DNA from: Aralia elata
Taxonomy: Eukaryota; Streptophyta; Magnoliopsida; Apiales; Araliaceae
Reading direction: 5' to 3'
DNA length: 64,000 nt
Assembly (NCBI GenBank): GCA_034770075.1
Contig: CM068379.1
Coordinates: 23,559,506 to 23,623,505, forward strand
Shown here: piece after piece, positions 9,901 through 21,515 of the stretch
How positions within the stretch are numbered: the first letter of the stretch is position 1
Layout of the letters: every line of letters starts with the position of its first letter
Program-made: the position numbers and the translations under genes
Notes under the pieces: generated by a model
What the model was told of the DNA's origin: nothing
Seen by the model: only the letters and a program-made list of their open reading frames with translations
Databases searched by the model: none

Positions 9901-12043
9901 TTTAACGTTAAAGAAACAAAAGGCCTTTTGCCTTTGTTTCATCCGAACGTGATCTATGAATTGAAAGCTTGGAATGGGTTTGATTTGTTTGTGGGACCCG
10001 TGAGCTTAATTGAGAAATTGATTTACAAAATTTAACATATTTGCTAGCTTTGACCGAATACATGCTGGGGCATTTGAAAACTTGGAAAATGAATGTTATG
10101 TTAGTGGGGTCCATGAGCTTAAATTGACAAATGAATTTGCAAGACTTGGGCAGTTTTTGTATGTTGACTAGTTGGCCTAAATATTGAAATGAATTGAATA
10201 CATGTGCTGGGTATTGAATGTTTTTGGCCATGTGTCCATAAAATTAATTGCTACTTTGATTTGTAAATCTTCAGCAATCTATCCATGTTTCATCCGAGCC
10301 TCCCATTTTCCAATCAAACCAATCCGAACCTCTCATTTCAAATTAAACTTCCAAAATTACTAGTATGCCATTGGCTACAAAATTTCTATAAAAAGCAAAG
10401 CTTTCTTCAGTTTCAATTTGCCAATTTCCAAGATTAAGAAAAGCTTATACTCTCCTTGCCTACATTCTCTTTCTCTAAAAAGCTTTCTATTCTCTTCTGC
10501 AAGTTCTGATTTTTGAAGAGAAAAATTGGTCAAAGTATTTTTTTGAGATAAGTTATTAAATTGATTTATTTATATTATCTCATATCTGTTTATATTTATA
10601 GATATACAAATATAAATTGTTATACACATTTATATATATCTATATTTCATCTATTCTTATCAATTAAGAGATCAATTGTAGATACCGCTATTTGAGGGTA
10701 TTCCTTAAATAAGAATATCATTCAAACGGTGCTTAAAGTTCTAAGTGATCGCTTATTGATATAATTTATTTATATAAATATCTTAAAGTAGATCATTAAT
10801 TAAATACTGAAACAATTCGGAAATCTCTCCGACCGGTATTTAAAATCATAAGTGATCTATCGAAAATATTTATATAAATATCAATTGTGAAACTTTAAAT
10901 TCGGTCAGTTTTAGATACCGCTATTTGAAGGTATTCCTTAAACAAGAATAACCATTCGAACGGTGTTTAAAGTTCTAAGTGGCCTTATTTAATATTCACA
11001 TAATAGATAAAATATATTGTTATATATATTTTCGAGTTAAACAAATTTATTTGTTATATCAAGTATTATTTAATTGATAAATCTACAATATTTGATATCT
11101 GTCATCACAAGTATTTTGCACATAAAATCATTTGTTCTTAAATACTTGTTGCATAAATATAAAAGTTATTTAAACTTTTATATCTGAAACTAAAGTTATA
11201 TTTGTTTAACATAGAAACACATTCTTTATTTATAAAGGAAAAATAATCTCTTTATATATCTGCACTAAATTATATACTTGCTTAGTCAGAAGAAACTTTT
11301 ATAACTGCGCACAAATTAATATTTGCTTACACAGAAGCACATTCATATAATTATAAAAGTCGTTGAACTTTTATATATATATATCTGATCTTTAATTTGT
11401 ATCTGCTTATTTAAGAAGCATCAAATATAAAAGTTTTTATACCTGTACTGAATTATATCTGCTTGTTCTAGAAGCATATCTCTCTCTCAACTTTTGTAAA
11501 AGGGAAAAGGGTAGAGTTAGTTTATTTTATGTACCTGTGAGAAAGACGTATAATTCTTTGACCAAGACCAGAGTCTTAGAGAGGTCAGCTGGGAGTTGGG
11601 TCTCTAGTGAACTTGTGACGTAAAGAAGAAACTGTTGTTTCAAGACCAAATCATAGAATAGAACTGAACTCAAAGGAAAGGTACAACTAAGCTTGAGGAA
11701 GGAGCTGGGAGCTTGCTGTCCAAGATAGTTAGTTGTGGATAGTTGTAAGTTTGTCTTTAAAACTTTGTAAAGGCTTCTCCGCCTGTTGAAGGAGTATTTA
11801 TTACTGAGAGTAATAGGATCTCAAGTCCTGGAGAGGAGCTTGAGACTGGACGTAGCAACATACCCGGGATGTATGTTGTGAACCAGACAAATCTCTGTGC
11901 ACTGTGTGATTGAATTTTTATTATCTTGCATATTAATTTTTATCATTGCAAATTAATTAACTAAAAATTTAAAAAGGCCAAAGATAATTTTTAATCAGTA
12001 ATATTCTATTCAAACCCCCTTCTAGATTATTATTGGACTTTCA
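9567..12043 (+). mobile_element. 5' LTR of E
   Basis: Starts TGATAGGTCTCC and ends TTGGACTTTCA, matched by 21516-23979. It holds a TATA box at 10386-10395 and a long R/U5. It also holds a pair of direct repeats with ATACCGCTATTTGA and AAAGTTCTAAGTG (about 10682-10750 and 10914-10982). A minus-strand frame of 107 codons near 9908-10231 is kept in both LTRs only because the LTRs are nearly identical. Confidence 0.95.
10386..10395 (+). promoter_or_regulatory. TATA box in E LTR
   Basis: CTATAAAAAG is followed 30-40 bases on by a pyrimidine-rich leader. The same site is in the 3' LTR near 22320. It is the likely promoter of the genomic RNA. Confidence 0.6.
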
Positions 12044-12045
12044 AT

Positions 12046-12059
12046 TGGTATCAGAGCGG
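12046..12059 (+). other. Primer binding site of E
   Basis: TTGGTATCAGAGCGG lies just after the LTR end (ATTGGTATC) and matches the initiator-Met tRNA type site used by most plant copia elements. Confidence 0.9.
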
Positions 12060-12115
12060 TGCTCTTTAACTTGTTTGTTAAGTGAATACAGGCATATCTA
12101 AGAGTAGATCCATCT

Positions 12116-14340
12116 ATGGCCTACAATGCTACTGGTTGCGGAGAAGGACTATCAATGTCTAGACCTCCACTATTTGATGGCACAAATTTTGCCACCTGGA
12201 AAAACAGATTCAAAATCTATGCCAAATCACAAGGAATCAAAGTTTGGATGGCAATAGAACGAGGTGTAAAAATTCCCACAAAAATTGAAGATGAAAAGAT
12301 CGTTGAGAAGGATGTTGATGAGTTACCACGGAAGATGAAGAGGCTATGAATATAGCTTCTAGAGCCGAACAAGTATTGACTAGTGCTCTTATTGAAGAAG
12401 AGTACAAAAGAGTTAGCAACTGCAAGAATGCAAAAGAAATTTGGGAAAAATTGATTGTAACCTATGAAGGAACCAATCATATCAAAGAAACCAGAAAAGA
12501 TGCTCTAATCCAAGAGTATGAAAGTTTCAAGCTGGAAGAAGGAGAAAAAATCATTGATATGGAAACACGTTTTTCCAGAATCATTGATGAGTTGGAACAA
12601 CTGGGGAAGGCATACACAACTAATGAGAAAAACAGAAAAATTCTCAAAGCTCTTCCATCCGTATGGAAAATGAAAGTTACAGCCATCAAGGAAATGCAAG
12701 ATCTAACTGTCTATCCCCTTGATAGTCTCATTGGAAATCTCCGTGCTCACGAAGTCGACATGCTAGTCGAAAAAGCAGGATCAGATACAGACCTCAAGAA
12801 GAAAGGAATTGCTTTTAAAGCTCTACTTGTAGATCAAAAAAGCGATGATGAGGAGCTAAATGAAGAACTCTTGAGTTTAGATAATAATGAAGTTGCCCTG
12901 TTATCAAGACAACTCAGGAGAGTAATCCAAAGCAAAGCCAGAAAATATGGTAAAGGCTTTCTGAAGACAAACAACAACTTCAACAACTTCAAAGGCAAAC
13001 AAGTCTTCAGGCCAAAAGCACGAGGAAATTTCAAAGCAAATAATAATAGCAACTTCAGAAATGCCAACTCCAACGAAAATTCAAGTACATGTTTTGAATG
13101 CAACCAGCCTGGACACTTTAAAAAAGACTGTCCAAAACTAGTCAATAACAAAGTACTAGTAGCTGAGGAAGGCTGGGATCTAAGTGATGAAGAAGAATCT
13201 ACTGAGCAAACTGAGGAAATTACAAATCTATGTTTAATGGCAGATAATGACTCATCACCAAGATCTGAGGTAAATTCTGAACACCAATTACCTAGTACTT
13301 CATTTGTCACACATACTCTAGATAATATTAATGAAGAGCATCATGGATTACAAGAAGCTTATAATTGTCTATATGAAGATAATGAAATTATCAAAGAAGA
13401 TTTTATCAAACTAAAAATTTCATTAGAAAAATTGATTAAGACCAACAGAAATCTTGAAATTGAAAATTCAAATTTAATTGTTATTAATGAAAGTTTAAAA
13501 GAAGAAAAAGAAAAACTAGAAAATGATTCTTCAGAAAAATTATTACTAAAAGAAGAATTAGAAAAATTAAGAAAGATAAATAAGAATCTTGAGATAGAAA
13601 ATTCAACACTCATTATTTCTATTGAAAATCTCGAAGTTGAAAATTCAACACTAGCAGTTATTAATGAGGATACGCAGATACAAAATCAAGTGTTAAATGA
13701 AGATATTAAAAATCTCAAACTTGAAAATTCATCTCTAAAAACAGAATTAGAAAAACAAAGTGTAGACTCTTCGTTAATAGAGCAAATTGAGGTTCTGACT
13801 AAAGAACGTGATGATTTGAGCACCACTGTTATTAAATTCTCAAAAGGAAAAGAAAATCTTGATGTCATGCTTAATCAACAAAGATGTGGCTTTAACAAAG
13901 AAGGATTAGGATACATTGGGGAATCTAGTAAAACAAAAGGCAAAGGACTCTATCATGTTAAGAGTAAAGAAAAAGAAAATCATATATCTCCCTTTACTAA
14001 ATGCACTTACTGTAACCGAAATGGTCATTCTATTTACATGTGCAATGCTCGAAATGGGAACTATAAAGGAAAAATGATTTGGGTTCCAAAAGGAACTTAC
14101 ACTGCACCTATTACTGTGAAGAATACAAGAAAAGAATTCTATAATGAAAGATCTTATAGAAATCATCATCAAAAATTTTCAGGATATAAAAATAGAGTAA
14201 TCCATGCTTTTCATAGACCTACTGCTCATAGAATGCTTGTGTCTACTAAGACTGATTATCCTGAACCCAGTTTTGTAAAGGAAAACACAAATATTCCTTA
14301 TACAAAATGGAAAACTTACCCAAAGGACCCTTCTTATTAA
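12116..14340 (+). pseudogene. Gag of E, one frameshift
   Basis: The first piece (12116-12349) starts with ATG and has PPLFDGTNFATWK near residues 18-30. The frame then ends in TGA at 12347, and gag continues in another frame from about 12330 to TAA at 14338. The shift equals one lost base (or two gained) near 12320-12345. The second piece has AKEIWEKL, NRKILKALP, a CX2CX4HX4C zinc knuckle CFECNQPGHFKKDC at 13090-13131, then a long acidic coiled-coil part with repeated LEIENS-type heptads (about 13330-13860), and a second knuckle CTYCNRNGHSIYMC at 14002-14043. Long gags with a coiled coil and two knuckles fit the Sirevirus lineage. No slippery sequence that would make this a programmed shift was recognised. 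Confidence 0.9.
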
Positions 14341-14369
14341 AGGGTACCAGTTTGTAAAATTAATATACA

Positions 14370-17300
14370 TTGCAGGTATGTCTTGCCGCTAATACTAGCA
14401 AAAACAGATGGTATCTTGATAGCGGTTGTTCAAGACATATGACGGGAGACAAATCAAAATTGAACAATCTACAAGCTACAGACTGTGGTGAGGTAACCTT
14501 TGGAGATAGCAACAAAGGTAAAGTAATTGGAATTGGAAGTGTTGGTAATAAGCACATAACAATTTCTAATGTACAGTTAGTCACGGGACTCAGGTATAAT
14601 CTTCTATCCATTAGTCAACTATGTGACAGTGGCTTTAAAATATCTTTCAGTCCTCATAACTATTCAATATTTGATCAATTTGGTAAATTAATTTTGTTAT
14701 GTCCTAGAAATCAGAATGTGTACACGTGTGACCTAGATGCATATTCTCACCTAGACAATGTTTGTTTTGTGTCTGCAAATGATGATCCATGGCTTTGGCA
14801 TCGCAGATTAGGACATATTAACATGAAACTGATCAACAACATTTCTTCTAAAGAACATGTTCGTGGTCTTCCAAAACTGAAGTTTTTAAAAGATCACATT
14901 TGTGAAGCCTGTGAATTAGGAAAACAAATTCATGCATCTCATAAACCTAAACTCACTGTATCAACCTCTCGATCTTTAGAACTCTTGCATATGGACCTAG
15001 TAGGACCTATTCCTAAACATAGCATGGGTGGTGCTGTATATATCTTAGTTTTGGTTGATGACTACTCTCGATTTACATGAGTTGATTTTCTGAAATTTAA
15101 AAATGAAGCTATAAATTCTTTTTCTGCGTTGTGTAAGAAAATCCAGAATCAACAAGGAAGTCCTATTGTTTATATTCGATCTGATCACGGAAGAGAATTT
15201 GACAATTCTGATTTTATTATGTTCTGTGATGAGCACGGTATAAGTCATAACTTCTCTGCCCCTTATACCCCACAATCAAGTGGTGTGGTTGAAAGGAAAA
15301 ATCGAACCTTACAGGAAATGGCTAATACTATGTTAAATGAATATCGCCTTCCTAAATATTTTTGGGCTGAAGCAGTAGCAACGTCCTGTTATATTTTAAA
15401 CCGAGTCTTATTAAGACCAATTTTGCTCAAAACTCCCTATGAGCTTTATTATAAAAGAACTCCAAAAATAAATTATTTTCGTGTTTTGGGGAGTAAATGT
15501 TTTATTTTAAATACAAAAGGACATCTGCTAAAGTTTGATCCCAAATCTGATGAGGGAATTTTTCTGGGATATTCACTTAATAGTAAAGCCTACAGAGTTT
15601 TTAACAAAAGAAGTCTAGTTGTTGAGGAATCAATGAATGTAACTTTTGATGAGTCTCAGCCACCTCCCAAATATAAAGAGTTAGTTGACAGTGACGTGGT
15701 CATTGAAGACATTCTAAGAAATATGGAGGAACCAAAGCTAGAAAATGCATCTTCACCTGTCAATATTAATCCTCTTGAAAATCCCAATCCTCAGTTAATT
15801 GACTTACCCAAAGAGTCACATGTTGTCAAGAATCATCCTTTAGAAAATGTGATTGGTGACATTGACAGAGGAATTCTCACAAGATCACAAACACATAACT
15901 TGGCTGGTCATTTATCCTTCTTATCCCAAATTGAGCCTAAAAATATAAAAGATGCTTTACTAGACGAAGATTGGATAATAGCCATGCAGGATGAACTTGA
16001 ACAGTTCACTAGAAATAAAGTTTGGGAGTTAGTTCCACAACCCGAAGATACTTCCATTATTGGAACTCGATGGGTTTTTCGTAACAAGTTAGATGAAAGT
16101 GGAACCATCATTCGCAACAAGGCAAGATTAGTTGCACAAGGGTATAATCAACTTGAAGGTATTGATTATGATGAAACATATGCTCCTGTTGCTAGAATTG
16201 AATCTATACGTATGTTATTAGCTTTTGCATGCCACAAAGATTTCAAATTGTTTCAAATGGATGTCAAATCTGCTTTTTTAAATGGTGTTATTGAAGAGGA
16301 AGTTTATGTTAAACAACCTCCTGGTTTTGAAGATTTTGATCATCCTGGATATGTGTATAAGTTGCATAAAGCTTTATATGGTTTAAAACAGGCCCCTAGA
16401 GCATGGTATGAACGCTTAAGTAAATTTCTACTAGAAAATGGTTTTAAAAGAGGAACTGTCGATACTACTATGTTTACTAAATATAAAAATAATGATATTC
16501 TTATTATTCAAATTTATGTTGATGACATCATTTTTGGTTCTACTGATATTACTATGTGTAATAATTTCTCTGAAAGCATGAGTAAGGAATTTGAAATGAG
16601 CATGATGGGAGAATTAAACTTCTTCCTAGGATTGCAAATCAAGCAAGGCGAAAAAGGTATTCATATCTCTCAATCCAAATATTGCAAAGAAATGATTAAG
16701 AAATTTGGTTTAGAGTCTGTGAAACCTCTTAATACTCCTATGTCAACTTCTGATAAGTTAACTGCTGATGAAAATGGAAAAAGTGTTGATACAAAGAAGT
16801 ATAAAGGAATGATTGGAAGTCTGCTATACATTACAGCCAGCAGACCTGACATTATGTTCAGTGTCTGCAAATGTGCCAGATTTCAGTCAAATCCTAAAGA
16901 ATCACATTTGATTGCTGTCAAAAGAATTTTTCGATATCTTAAAGGAACCCCAGACTTAGGTCTATGGTATCCTAAAGGTCAACCATTTAATCTTGTGTGC
17001 TTTTCAGATTCTGACTATGCAGGTCATCACGTTGATCGAAAAAGTACTAGTGGAACTTGTCAGTTTTTGGGTGGATGTTTAGTTTCTTGGTTCTCTAAGA
17101 AACAAAACTCCGTATCTATTTCAACCACCGAAGCCGAATATATAGCTGCTGCACGTTGCTGTGCACAGATACTGTGGATGAAACAGACACTTGCTGATTA
17201 TAATATAAAATTTAATTGCGTATCAATATTATGTGATAATACCAGTGCCATTAACTTAAGTAAAAATACAGTATTGCATGCTAGATCAAAACATATAGAT

Positions 17301-17462
17301 GTTAGACATCATTTTTTGCGTGATCATGTAAACAGTGGCAATATCAAATTAGATCACATTGATACAGAATTAAATATTGCTGATATATTCACTAAACCTT
17401 TAAGTTCTGATAGATTTTGTAAATTACGAATTGAATTAGGCATGCTAGATATTTCTTCTTAA
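14370..17462 (+). pseudogene. Pol of E: protease, integrase, RT, RNase H; one TGA
   Basis: One frame reads from about 14370 to TAA at 17460-17462, broken only by TGA at 15078-15080, where the family has Trp. In order: aspartic protease DSG at 14418-14426; GAG-pre-integrase LWHRRLGH; zinc-binding CEACELGK near 14901; integrase catalytic Asp at 14994, Asp at 15183 (SDHGREF) and Glu at 15291 (GVVERKN); RT with FQMDVKSAFLNG and YVDD at 16515-16526; RNase H with STTEAEYIAA and DVRHHFLRD. No ATG opens the frame. Gag ends at 14340 in a different frame, so expression would need readthrough, frameshift or splicing. A TTGCAG sits right at the start of the pol frame. Confidence 0.95.
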
Positions 17463-17921
17463 TATTTTATGCATTTATATATTTTTCATATATATTTATA
17501 ATTTAAAAAAAAAATTTATTTTATTACTTAATTAATGTATTTTTGTAACTATTATCACCTAAATATATTTATTGATATCATTAATATTAGTTTAAATATT
17601 TTATTACATTTAAATAAGTTTTTTTTTAAAAAAAATTTATTATGCGTTAATGTTTTTTTTTGTGTAATGTACATTCCATTATTTAATTGTTAAAAAAAAA
17701 AAAAAAAAAAAAAACTCATCTCAATATTTAATATATCTTAATTAAACCATAATGTTTCATTTCAATTATACATACTTGTTGAATATGTTTTAATTTCTAT
17801 CTTTAATAATAATATTTACTCATATAAATGCTTGTTATTCATATTTGTTAATATATTCTAACAATTACATTTTTTTTAAAATATTTAAAAAAAAATTTAA
17901 TTAGTAATATTTCTTTTGCTG

Positions 17922-17964
<43 letters not shown>

Positions 17965-18180
17965 GGATCAAATCTGCATCGTCGGATCAAATGAATTTAA
18001 ATCCAATGGTCAATAGTATCCATCCGTGTTCCTCCAAATGAACCAATCAGAATGTATCACGCGGATCAAGCACGGAAGCCGTTCGATCATCAAAGAAAGC
18101 ACAAACTCGCCTCTGCCGTTGGATCAAGGGTTATTCAGTCAACCCAACTACTTAAATCTCAGGTTTCATCACAACCGTTG
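17463..18180 (+). other. AT-rich non-coding stretch after E pol
   Basis: No gene is seen. It is mostly A/T, with an uninterrupted 23-base A run at 17692-17714 and a TA run at about 17929-17961. From about 17962 the composition changes to mixed sequence with repeated GGATCAA/CGGATC words, typical of plant promoter DNA. Confidence 0.7.
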
Positions 18181-18230
18181 CATTCTTTTGAGATTAATTT
18201 CTAACCATCGGATCGATCAGATTAACCTAG

Positions 18231-18240
18231 CTATAAATAG
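18231..18240 (+). promoter_or_regulatory. TATA box ahead of the E extra ORF
   Basis: CTATAAATAG is followed after about 40 bases by CT-rich 5'UTR-like sequence (TCTCTCTCTC, CCGCCGCTCAGC, AAACCCTAATTCG). This looks like an ordinary plant gene promoter placed between pol and the extra ORF, so that ORF may have its own transcript. Confidence 0.55.
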
Positions 18241-18264
18241 AAATTTTTTTCTTTTTCATTCATT

Positions 18265-18863
18265 TTCTTCTTCTCTCTCTCTCCTCCGCCGCTCAGCTTC
18301 TCTCTCTCTCAAACCCTAATTCGTTTTACAAAATCTTTGATTTATAAGTTTTTCAACACCGATTAATCGATTCTTCGTCATCTTAATCATAAGATTACCG
18401 ATTACTTTTCCTTCAAAACAATCTCTGCAAAATAGTTTTGGTCCAAATCTAAGATCTGACAAACCCTAGCTCTTCTCTGCCAAAAATTCTGAGTTTTGAT
18501 TCGATTTCGCTAAAAATAATCAGATTACACGTTTTTTTTTTCATTCATATCTTTACCGATTAATTTCGTCAACAATATTTCTTACAATTTTTTTGTTTCT
18601 TTCAAAAATGCATCTAATAAAACAAAAAAAAAATGTTTTTTTTCTCTGCCAGGTTCTTTTGGTTTTTGAATCGATCAAAATAAATGTCTGTAAAACCCTA
18701 TCTTTTAAACTGCTGATATTCGAACATTATTTTATTCGATCTAAATCAGATTTGTAAAATCTGATGAAGTTCCTTTAATCTCAAAATGATTTTTTTTGTT
18801 CAATCTTTTATTTTTGTTCAGAACAATATTTACATATTCATACCCTCTAAAATATACTGGTAA

Positions 18864-18901
<38 letters not shown>

Positions 18902-19746
18902 AGTACTATGTAATACGATTCTGATATAAAGATGGCAAAGTTGTGCATGCACCTCCTTTTTTTTCGCAGCCACTAAGGTAATATTTCTAGGCTTATTTTA
19001 GTTGCTCGTTGACACAATTCTGCCTTCATCTTCTCTGAGCTAAGCCTCTATGAATGATTATATGAACTGATAGGATTACTTGTTTTTATCATTACTCTGG
19101 ACTGCTACTCTGGACTAAGTTGAACTGTGATGATGAATTTTTTTTGTTTCGTCTAAAATTGGATAAAGACTTAAATGCTTGACTACTATATGTTGAAATT
19201 GTATGTGCCGAACTCTATTGTCGGCTGTGAATTTTTTTTCAGTCACAATTCTCTCTCTGTTTAAAAACTGAAATGGCTGTGAATTTTTTTTCTCTCTTCT
19301 TTTTCTATTTAAAGACTGAACTCAATGATTGAAATTCTTTTTGGTCAATGGTTATACTCCAACTGATATTCCTTGATTGACTCTTCTGTGTATAGTCTCA
19401 TTTATTACACTACACAGTAATTTGAATGTAAAGACACTATTTTCTGGATACTCTGATTTCTTGGAAAAGGTTTAAACAGTTCAAAGTATGGTGATATTGC
19501 TTGCAAGTGTTTACTTACATTTACTGAGTATATGTGAGTCAGCTATTTTCCATATCTTTGCATTAAATGTTGGATCGTTGCACCTAGTTGTGAATTACAT
19601 GTATAAATTAAACTTGCTAAAACAGATTTCAGTCATCTCTGAGTCTTATTCTCTTCATCTGTTTTTGTCTCTCTCTCTCTGTTTTGTCATCTGGATCTTA
19701 TTTTTTTGCATACTCTCTCTGTTTAAGTGTTTTATTTTTCTTTAAA
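18265..19746 (+). other. Putative 5'UTR and leader intron of the E extra ORF
   Basis: The stretch starts CT-rich and 5'UTR-like, then becomes T-rich and stop-filled with repeated TTTTTTTT and CTCTCTCT runs and a TA microsatellite at about 18867-18899. It reads like a leader with a long intron before the ATG at 19747. I could not fix the splice sites. Confidence 0.35.
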
Positions 19747-20922
19747 ATGGAAAACACTTCATCTTCTAAACGTAAAAAGAAAAAATCTGCATTGTACTCT
19801 GAGGTCCATCCTGATACATGCATTCCACACTTAATCACTCCACAAGCACAGTCTAAATACGTGCATATGAGACATAATCTCTCTCCTGGTTTGGGAATAA
19901 CCTTTAACAGTTTTCCCAATCTTTTGGAAAAACTGATAAGCATAGGATGGGAGTCCTTGGTGGTTTTTAATAATAGAAATATCTATCCTGGCCTCATCGC
20001 TGAGTTTTACTCTCATATGACCTTCCATAGAGACAACTCTGGCTTGTTAGTTAGTATCACCACATGCATTCAAGGTACAGAATTTACAATTGATGAACAA
20101 CTGCTTGTCCATGCCTTACATTTGAGACAGTCAATGTTAGAGCTACCTAGACTAAATGAATATGCCTGTCCAATAGGTTTTTCCATGACTGCATGCATGA
20201 CATTCAAGCAAAATTTGGCAACTGTAACTGAACATATTGTTCCTGCATTAGCTTTTGATTTCCCAGTTAATATTGGTATGGAATTTTTAACTGCTCAATC
20301 TCAATTTCTGGGAAAAATCATGAGAAAGAATTTCATGCCAGTTAGGGATGATAGAAGTTTATCTCCTTTTGACTTAGAACTCATGAGATGTGTTTTACAT
20401 GAATTTATGCCCTACAACTTGGCTTACTTCATCTTGACATCCTTTGAACATTGTTTTCATCATAATTGCATGGGCTATGGTCTTCTTTTGACTCGTATCT
20501 TCAAATTTCTTGGTATTGATCTTCTTCCCCACAAATCTCAACTGATTCCAAATAGTAATATTGTCTCTCATTTAAAGCTTCCTCGAAGACCTTTAGTTGT
20601 TTTCAAAGAATCCAATCATGATCATATTGAAACTCACCTCAATATGATTTCTCAATTAGAAACACTAAGTAACATGAATCAACTCATGTTACAAAATCAC
20701 GGAGACATGATAGTTAAATTTGATGAAATGCAACAAACAGTTCTTCACCTTAAAGAAATGATACATTTCTTGCTGGAAAACCACAAGTTGTCTATTCCCC
20801 CATACCACTTCTCCTCAAGTACAAGCTCTGCTCATGTTAGGGCAATGGCAACATCTCCTCCAGATACTTCTCTTTCTCCTCTCAAAATGAAGTTTTCTCC
20901 TCTTAACTTGGGAGAGTTCTGA
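19747..20922 (+). CDS. Extra ORF of E, PF20167-like plant transposon protein
   Basis: An intact frame of 391 codons lies between pol and the 3' LTR, the place where Sireviruses carry their env-like ORF. The start is basic (SSKRKKKKS), as in a nuclear signal. Residues about 55-150 have GWESLVVFNNRNIYPG, LIAEFYSHM and TEFTIDEQLLVHAL. This matches, as I recall it, the plan of the 'putative plant transposon protein' domain: a Trp-rich start, an EFY motif, a beta pair, then a helix. Residues about 300-360 are rich in heptads (LNMISQLETLSNMNQLML), a likely coiled coil. I see no signal peptide and no membrane helix, so a true envelope role is not supported. The D element has a diverged counterpart. 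Function unknown. Confidence 0.75.
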   Translation: MENTSSSKRKKKKSALYSEVHPDTCIPHLITPQAQSKYVHMRHNLSPGLGITFNSFPNLLEKLISIGWESLVVFNNRNIYPGLIAEFYSHMTFHRDNSGLLVSITTCIQGTEFTIDEQLLVHALHLRQSMLELPRLNEYACPIGFSMTACMTFKQNLATVTEHIVPALAFDFPVNIGMEFLTAQSQFLGKIMRKNFMPVRDDRSLSPFDLELMRCVLHEFMPYNLAYFILTSFEHCFHHNCMGYGLLLTRIFKFLGIDLLPHKSQLIPNSNIVSHLKLPRRPLVVFKESNHDHIETHLNMISQLETLSNMNQLMLQNHGDMIVKFDEMQQTVLHLKEMIHFLLENHKLSIPPYHFSSSTSSAHVRAMATSPPDTSLSPLKMKFSPLNLGEF

Positions 20923-21515
20923 CTAACTATTTGGGCATGTATTACATATATATATATATATATATATATTATTAACTAACTATTTGGGATGACTGTAACT
21001 AATGATATGCTAACTAAGTATGTAGGTATGCTTGCTTTAGTTTCTGTCCGTCACTTTATAGAATTCCTACTCACCTTTTTGCAGGGTGGTACCATGTATA
21101 ACATATGATACTAACTTTTCTGCAGGTTACTTTTAACTTTTATTTTAAACAGTCTTTCCCCCTATTTTTATAATGACAAAGGGGGAGAAGAAAAATATTA
21201 CAGGACATTGTCAGTAACTGCATATACTGCTATACTGTCATGTGATGCATATACTGCTATACTGTCATGTGATGGATATAACTGACTGATATTTACTGCT
21301 GATATACTGCTATACTGTCATGTGATCGATATAACTGACTGATATTTACTGTTGATATACTGCTATGAACATGGTTATACAACTGCTATATCAACTACAA
21401 AATATTATCAGTAATTTTTTATTATTCAAATTTTTTTTGAAAAATATGCATAAACTAAGGGGGAGCCTTAATGGGAAATATTTTTAGTTATTGTCATCAT
21501 CAAAAAGGGGGAGAT
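20923..21515 (+). other. 3' untranslated part of E with repeats and polypurine tracts
   Basis: Holds a TA run (20945-20970), a minisatellite at 21205-21370 and three purine tracts: GACAAAGGGGGAGAAG near 21173, CTAAGGGGGAGCC near 21456, and AAAAAGGGGGAGA at 21502-21514 next to the LTR. The last is the usual plus-strand primer site. Confidence 0.75.
21205..21370 (+). repeat. Minisatellite in E 3' region
   Basis: ATACTGCTATACTGTCATGTGAT occurs three times. After the second and third copies it alternates with GATATAACTGACTGATATTTACTG. Confidence 0.8.

Noticed and set aside
9908..10231. Minus-strand 107-codon frame, repeated at 21841-22164
   Set aside because: It is kept in both places only because these are the two LTRs of E, which are almost identical. 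It has no recognisable domain and overlaps the U3.
12044..12060. tRNA-like TGGTATCAGAGC words after LTRs
   Set aside because: These are primer binding sites, 12-18 bases long, not tRNA genes.
12316..12349. Programmed frameshift in E gag
   Set aside because: It lies in the N-terminal third of gag, where no recoding is expected, and no slippery heptamer was recognised; a one-base loss is simpler.
18026..18319. 97-codon frame before the E extra ORF
   Set aside because: It spans the TATA box and CT-rich leader, so it is promoter DNA and not a coding exon.
19747..20922. Envelope gene in the env-like position of E
   Set aside because: No signal peptide, no membrane helix and no glycoprotein-like cysteine pattern; the sequence plan fits the plant transposon protein domain better.
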